Of a stretch of DNA of 64,000 bases, positions 61,474 through 64,000 are shown one piece after another (the first letter of the stretch is position 1; each line of letters starts with the position of its first letter). Position numbers and translations under genes: made by a program. The notes below the pieces were generated by a model, which saw only the letters and a list, made by a program, of their open reading frames with translations, made no database searches and had not been told where the DNA came from. This DNA is from Mannheimia haemolytica (lineage in GTDB: Bacteria; Pseudomonadota; Gammaproteobacteria; Enterobacterales; Pasteurellaceae). Location: assembly GCF_004342115.1 (NCBI RefSeq), contig NZ_SMAC01000003.1:45990-109989 (forward strand), read 5' to 3'.

Positions 61474-62511
61474 ATGGCATTAAAAGAGTTAGATTGGGCA
61501 AATTTAGGCTTTTCTTATATCAAAACCGATTACCGTTTCATTGCACATTGGAAAGACGGAAAATGGAATGAAGGCGAATTAACTCAAGACAATACACTGC
61601 ATATTCACGAAGGCTCAACTGCCCTGCACTATGGGCAACAATGTTTTGAGGGGTTAAAAGCCTATCGCTGTAAAGATGGCTCAATTAACTTATTCCGCCC
61701 GGATCAAAATGCCGAGCGTATGCAACGCACCGCAGATCGTTTATTAATGCCACGTGTGCCAACCGAGCTGTTTATTCGTGCCTGTAAAAAAGTGGTAAAA
61801 GCCAATCAAGATTGGTTAGGGCCTTACGGTTCGGGGGCAACCCTTTATTTACGTCCGTTTTTAATCGGCGTGGGCGAAAATATTGGGGTGAAAGCTGCAC
61901 CTGAATTTATTTTTTCCGTATTCTGCTGTCCGGTGGGGGCATATTTCAAAGGTGGCTTAGCACCCTCAAACTTCATTACAACCGACTATGACCGTGCAGC
62001 CCCAATGGGAACAGGTGGTGTGAAAGTAGGCGGTAACTACGCTGCGAGTTTATTACCGCACGAATTGGCGGTTGAGCAAAGTTCAACTACCCGTAAATTT
62101 GCCGATGCGATTTATTTAGATCCGAAAACCCATACCAAAATTGAAGAAGTGGGGGCGGCGAACTTCTTTGGGATTACCAAAGACAACAAATTCATCACCC
62201 CGATTTCAGAGTCGATTTTGCCAAGTATTACCAAATACTCATTGCTACACCTTGCTCAAGAGCGTTTAGGTATGGAAGCGATTGAGGGAGATGTGTATAT
62301 CGACCAGTTAGACCAATTTGCCGAAGCCGGTGCTTGTGGTACGGCTGCGGTGATTACGCCGGTTGGTGGTATTCAACATAAAGACAAATTCCACGTCTTC
62401 TATTCAGAAACCGAAGTGGGGCCTGTCACCCGCCGTTTATACGCAGAATTAACCGGTATTCAATTTGGCGATGTTGAAGCACCGCAAGGCTGGATTGTAA
62501 AAGTAGAGTAA
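61474..62511 (+). CDS. ilvE: Branched-chain aminotransferase IlvE (type II)
   Basis: Transfers amino groups to make valine, leucine and isoleucine. 345 residues from ATG 61474 with AAAAGGA upstream; fold type IV PLP enzyme. Features: [38 protein letters not shown] with the PLP lysine in KVGGNYA neighbourhood, [10 protein letters not shown]. It resembles the long type (about 340-360 residues, like Haemophilus and mitochondrial enzymes) rather than the enteric IlvE (309). Not in an ilv operon. Confidence 0.9.
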   Translation: MALKELDWANLGFSYIKTDYRFIAHWKDGKWNEGELTQDNTLHIHEGSTALHYGQQCFEGLKAYRCKDGSINLFRPDQNAERMQRTADRLLMPRVPTELFIRACKKVVKANQDWLGPYGSGATLYLRPFLIGVGENIGVKAAPEFIFSVFCCPVGAYFKGGLAPSNFITTDYDRAAPMGTGGVKVGGNYAASLLPHELAVEQSSTTRKFADAIYLDPKTHTKIEEVGAANFFGITKDNKFITPISESILPSITKYSLLHLAQERLGMEAIEGDVYIDQLDQFAEAGACGTAAVITPVGGIQHKDKFHVFYSETEVGPVTRRLYAELTGIQFGDVEAPQGWIVKVE

Positions 62512-62524
62512 TTTTACACAAGTA

Positions 62525-62577
62525 ACAAGCGGTCGAATTGGCAAAACTTTTTGCAAATTCAACCGCTTGTCTTTATT
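62525..62577. terminator. Uptake-signal pair after ilvE
   Basis: ACAAGCGGTCGAATT (62525-62539) and AATTCAACCGCTTGT (62556-62570) form an inverted pair followed by CTTTATTT. Probable ilvE transcript end. Confidence 0.7.
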
Positions 62578-62585
62578 TAGAGAAT

Positions 62586-63086
62586 ATGAAAAAGTTAATT
62601 TTTTTAGGTTTATCAGCACTTGCATTAGCTGGTTGTTCCTCAACAATTTCTAATCCTAATCAACTGATTGGGCAATGGCAATGCACTATTGAGTACGATG
62701 ATTTTAATATTCGTACGGTGGATAATTTACGATTTTCCACAAATGGGACTATGACCAATCAAGGTGGTATATATTACCCTATTCAAAAGTCGATTTTTGA
62801 GTATTCATTACAACAGAATGGGCGCTGGAGTGTGAAAAACGGGGCTATTGTTTATCGTATCGTCTCAGAATCTGTACAGCGTAGCCATCGTTCACAAATA
62901 TGGTCTGAATTACAACGTGATGCGGAGCTACAACAATTTGAAGAGAATTTATTTAGCTCACTTTCTGATAGTGATAATAATAAAACAGTGGAACTAATCA
63001 TCACTGATTTTGATGAAAAAGAAATGGATATCAAGCAAGAAATAAAAGGGCATAAAGCTTATAAAGGGCAATGTATAAAACAGTAG
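62586..63086 (+). CDS. Small lipoprotein of unknown function
   Basis: 166 residues from ATG 62586. Lipoprotein signal KKLIFLGLSALALAGCSS with Cys at residue 17; the rest (IGQWQCTIEYDDFNIRTVDN, GTMTNQGGIYYP) suggests a small beta-rich domain, possibly lipocalin-like. No family was recognised. It ends 8 bases before the RidA-like start, so they may be co-transcribed. Confidence 0.8.
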   Translation: MKKLIFLGLSALALAGCSSTISNPNQLIGQWQCTIEYDDFNIRTVDNLRFSTNGTMTNQGGIYYPIQKSIFEYSLQQNGRWSVKNGAIVYRIVSESVQRSHRSQIWSELQRDAELQQFEENLFSSLSDSDNNKTVELIITDFDEKEMDIKQEIKGHKAYKGQCIKQ

Positions 63087-63094
63087 AGGTAAAA

Positions 63095-63439
63095 ATGATT
63101 CAACGTTTTGAAGTAGGTAGCCGTTTTTCGGAAATGGCAATACATAACGGTGTGGCTTACTTGGCAGGGCAAGTGCCGTTAGATGACACCGCCGATGCTT
63201 ACACCCAAACCCAGCAAGTGCTTGCAGAAATTGATAAATGGCTGGCAAAAGCCAACAGCGATAAAAGTAAAATTCTAATGGCTACGGTTTATTTAAAAGA
63301 GATGGCAGATTATGCGGAAATGAACCGTGCGTGGGACGAATGGGTTGCCCCAAATAACGCTCCACCAAGAGCGGCAGTGGAGGCTAAATTAGCCAATCCA
63401 AATTGGAAAGTCGAAATTGTGGTTACCGCTGCGGTATAA
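63095..63439 (+). CDS. RidA-family protein (YoaB-like)
   Basis: 114 residues from ATG 63095 (AGAGG upstream). YjgF/RidA fold; members deaminate reactive enamine/imine intermediates. Features VAYLAGQVPLDD, MNRAWDEWV and the end PPRAAVEAKLANPNWKVEIVVTA. The Arg in PPRAAVE is the imine-site residue of the family. Closer to the YoaB branch than to RidA itself. Confidence 0.88.
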   Translation: MIQRFEVGSRFSEMAIHNGVAYLAGQVPLDDTADAYTQTQQVLAEIDKWLAKANSDKSKILMATVYLKEMADYAEMNRAWDEWVAPNNAPPRAAVEAKLANPNWKVEIVVTAAV

Positions 63440-63471
63440 ATGAAAAGCAGAAAGACGATCTCTGTTTTTCA

Positions 63472-63911
63472 TTATGATTCGTACATTTTTTCGATTTGTT
63501 GCTTATAGCGTTCTAGAATGACCTTTCGTCTTAATTTTAATGTAGGCGTAATTTCTTCCATTTTGGTGCTAAATGCTTGCGAAAGTAGTGTAAACTTTTT
63601 GATCTGTTCAAAACTTGCAAGGTCTTTTTGTAATTCGTTAATGCGTTGTTCAAACATTCTGACAACCTCATAATGTTTAATGAGTTCTAATCTGTCTTGA
63701 TAGCGAATATTGAGCTTTTTTGCATACTCTTCGAGGCTATCAAAGCAAGGAACTATCAACGCAGAAACATATTTTTTGGCATCAGCAATCACCGCAATTT
63801 GCTCAATAAACTTATCTTTACCTATTTTTCCTTCAATGTATTGTGGGGCAATATATTTACCGTTTGAAGTTTTCATTAATTCTTTAATACGATCGGTAAT
63901 ATAAAGTGTAG
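63472..63911 (-). pseudogene. Long-chain acyl-CoA synthetase, C-terminal remnant
   Basis: The last 140 or so residues of an AMP-dependent acyl-CoA synthetase: [25 protein letters not shown] is the A10-like lysine region, then a helical end. The upstream N-terminal part (adenylate-forming domain) is missing; sequence identity stops near 63911, where an insertion-sequence-like end begins. The remnant would lack activity. Ends converging on the RidA-like gene. Confidence 0.75.
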
Positions 63912-64000
63912 AAGATCAAACCTAATCTGACAGTCCCCCGTTTTAAATTACCGTGTCTGTCAGATTAATTTGAGCTTAAATTCTTTTCCACCCAAATCCG
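63912..64000. mobile_element. Probable insertion-sequence end (partial)
   Basis: AATCTGACAG (about 63922-63931) and CTGTCAGATT are inverted repeats 23 bases apart. On the minus strand a frame ends RIWVEKNLSSN at TAA (63965-63967), running off the edge, possibly a transposase C terminus. It joins the broken acyl-CoA synthetase gene. IS30-like (ISApl1-type) is a guess from the terminal sequence and not confirmed. Confidence 0.5.

Overview
The window is a stretch of a Pasteurellaceae chromosome, most like the Actinobacillus/Mannheimia branch. The evidence is the low GC content, the many copies of the Apl-type DNA uptake signal (ACAAGCGGTC and its complement), the gene neighbourhoods (cysZ / zipA-ligA, dusB-fis, malT / malPQ, malEFG / malK-lamB-malM) and the tbpB-tbpA transferrin receptor of animal-host pasteurellae. 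About 56 protein genes or gene remnants are supported. No rRNA, tRNA or CRISPR array is visible.

Layout. 1-15.8 kb is a complete maltose/maltodextrin regulon: malQ (cut by the window edge) and malP, divergent malT, periplasmic amylase malS, malG-malF-malE, and divergent malK-lamB-malM. MalT-box-like and CRP sites lie between the divergent units. 16-20.4 kb holds a KefC-type antiporter and cyaA, whose product makes the cAMP needed at the CRP sites. 20.6-28.5 kb has fabB, a decayed lipoprotein gene, an unusual NRAMP-like transporter, ligA-zipA and cysZ. 28.5-36.3 kb has exbB-exbD-tonB, glpE, cnoX, the dihydroxyacetone kinase operon dhaKLM, trxB, kdsB and a yidB-like gene. 36.3-38.8 kb is the most interesting regulatory region. 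It carries a cytosine-deaminase-like amidohydrolase behind a PurR-type operator, a short leader ORF and two terminators, facing an orphan thiB behind a TPP riboswitch. 39-46.7 kb has dksA, pcnB (apparent AUU start), folK, ynbE, a frameshifted ydbH, an unknown membrane protein, gloA and rnt. 46.8-51.5 kb is tbpB-tbpA behind a Fur-box promoter. 51.6-64 kb has dusB-fis, sixA, pykA, opsX, aroG, tyrA, recF, ybaB-recR, grxD, ilvE, a lipoprotein, a RidA protein, and an acyl-CoA-synthetase remnant cut by what looks like an insertion-sequence end.

How parts work together. CyaA and MalT would jointly switch on the maltose genes: LamB (outer membrane), MalS and MalE (periplasm), MalFGK2 (uptake), and MalP/MalQ (cytoplasm). 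ExbB-ExbD-TonB would energise TbpA for iron uptake from host transferrin. AroG and TyrA sit together in aromatic synthesis. RecF and RecR act in the same recombination pathway.

Most unusual signals: (1) a pyrBI-like attenuator candidate upstream of the amidohydrolase; (2) a TPP riboswitch whose variable P3 arm is an inverted pair of DNA-uptake sequences, with a ribosome-binding-site hairpin as expression platform; (3) an 11-G tract inside lamB that could make maltoporin phase variable; (4) an AUU start for pcnB; (5) several homopolymer or nonsense lesions. All functional statements are read from sequence and memory of the families; no searches were run.
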